Source: JBBQYD01 sp942493075
Lineage (GTDB): Bacteria > Verrucomicrobiota > Verrucomicrobiia > Limisphaerales > UBA8199
Length of the DNA: 64,000 nucleotides
Assembly (NCBI GenBank): GCA_942493075.1
Contig: OW818681.1
Location: 5,890,001-5,954,000, forward strand
Direction of reading: 5' to 3'
The notes below the pieces were generated by a model, which was not told the origin of the DNA, made no database searches, and saw only the letters and a program-made list of their open reading frames with translations. Below, in pieces: positions 63,250-64,000 of this stretch. Position 1 is the first letter of the stretch. Every line of letters starts with the position of its first letter. A program made the position numbers and the translations under genes.

Positions 63250-64000
63250 TTATTTCTTGTCGTCCACCACTTCGGCGTCAATGATCGGACCCTCGTCCTT
63301 CTTGCTGCCCTTGGCGTCCGCCCCCGGCTCGGCTTGCGGTCCTTGGCCGCCCGCTTGTTGCTGGGCTGCGCGAGCTTGTTCGCCCGCGTTCTTATAAAGT
63401 TCCGTCGAGGCCGCCTGCCAAACGGTATTGAGTTTCTCTGTCCCGGTGCGGAGTGCTTCCAGATCGCTGCCCTTCAGCGCTTCCTTCAGCTCATTGACCG
63501 CGCTCTGGATCTTTTCCTTCTCGCCAGCCGGCAGCTTGTCCCCATTATCCTTGATCAGCTTCTCCGAGCGATACACCGTGTTATCGGCGTCGTTACGGAC
63601 TTCGACCTCCTCCCGGCGCTTCTTATCGTCATCCGCGTGAGCCTCGGCGTCTTTGCGCATGCGCTCCACCTCGTCTTTGCTCAGCCCGCTGCTTGCGGTG
63701 ATCGTGATCTTTTGTTCCTTACCTGTGCCCAGGTCCTTGGCGCTTACGTGCAGCATGCCGTTGGCATCGATGTCGAATGTGACCTCGATCTGCGGCACTC
63801 CGCGCGGCGCGGGCGGGATATCAGTCAACTGAAACTTGCCGATCGTCTTGTTGTCTCGCGCGAATTGCCGTTCACCCTGGAGCACGTGGATTTCCACACC
63901 AGGCTGGTTATCCGAGGCCGTGGAGAAAATTTCCGATTTCCGCGTGGGGATCGTGGTATTGCGCTCGATCAGGCGTGTGAACACCCCGCCCAGTGTTTCA
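63250..64000 (-). CDS. dnaK: chaperone DnaK, C-terminal part, cut by the window edge
   Basis: About 250 residues of the Hsp70 substrate-binding domain and lid: ETLGGVFTRLIERNTTIPT at the window end, VLQGERQFARDNKTIGKF, DIDANGMLHVSAKD, and the helical lid with an acidic end EGPIIDAEVVDDKK. The ATPase domain is outside the window. dnaK-groES-groEL in one direction is a stress cluster. The Ala/Gln/Gly-rich segment before the tail (AAQQQAGGQGPQAEPG) is normal linker. Confidence 0.97.
   Translation of the reverse strand, partial: ETLGGVFTRLIERNTTIPTRKSEIFSTASDNQPGVEIHVLQGERQFARDNKTIGKFQLTDIPPAPRGVPQIEVTFDIDANGMLHVSAKDLGTGKEQKITITASSGLSKDEVERMRKDAEAHADDDKKRREEVEVRNDADNTVYRSEKLIKDNGDKLPAGEKEKIQSAVNELKEALKGSDLEALRTGTEKLNTVWQAASTELYKNAGEQARAAQQQAGGQGPQAEPGADAKGSKKDEGPIIDAEVVDDKK

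Overview
The window looks like chromosomal DNA from a member of the Verrucomicrobiota or a nearby PVC-group lineage. The evidence is a PEP-CTERM protein, a prepilin-like protein with a C-terminal H-x9-DG motif, a futalosine-pathway enzyme (MqnC), a MoxR/DUF58/BatA gene cluster, an ECF42 sigma-factor cassette, and gene-poor stretches filled with palindromic repeats. This assignment rests on gene content only. No rRNA or tRNA gene was seen.

Layout. Positions 1-15456 (+) hold the end of a large glycoside-hydrolase-like protein and a tight operon: coiled-coil membrane protein, MoxR ATPase, DUF58 protein, BatA-like VWA protein, an iron-type ABC binding protein, a permease fused to an NHL-repeat lipoprotein, and a double-VWA membrane protein. 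From 15.5 to 30.5 kb come mostly housekeeping genes: fabI, a PEP-CTERM protein, ubiX-ubiA, a creatininase-like protein, an ECF42 cassette, trmL, a degenerate dihydropteroate-synthase-like gene, a truncated DUF1016 gene, a MATE exporter, mqnC, a cytochrome c-sugar dehydrogenase fusion and a pseudopilin. From 31 to 34 kb are a ModF-like double ATPase and small accessory genes. Positions 33790-42384 (-) form a three-gene module: flotillin/SPFH protein, a 1,829-residue DUF3686 AAA+ ATPase and a coiled-coil protein. From 42.6 to 48.9 kb lie an ExbB-ExbD-TonB cluster, a nucleoside-type MFS transporter and Lol lipoprotein-export genes. From 50 to 56.5 kb are a KefB-type antiporter and a SorC regulator-dehydrogenase-ROK kinase-ruvB run. 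From 57.5 to 64 kb (-) are tadA, a Nudix hydrolase, a CPBP protease, a GspB/ExeA-like pair, groEL, groES and the C-terminal part of dnaK.

Two things stand out. First, the intergenic regions near 19.1, 30.6, 49.0 and 56.9 kb carry an apparent composite palindromic element. It has outer inverted ends (core GTACTGTTGGTA) around a 21-24 bp central hairpin whose sequence changes between copies while pairing is kept, and it is often joined to a second module of two tandem hairpins that share the apex CG-TCT-CG. Second, the flotillin-DUF3686 ATPase-coiled-coil module looks like a dedicated membrane-linked ATPase machine of unknown role. Other oddities are an iron-type ABC pair without ATPase inside the MoxR/Bat operon, an ExbD lacking its membrane aspartate, a ROK kinase lacking zinc cysteines and a DHPS-like protein lacking several signature residues.
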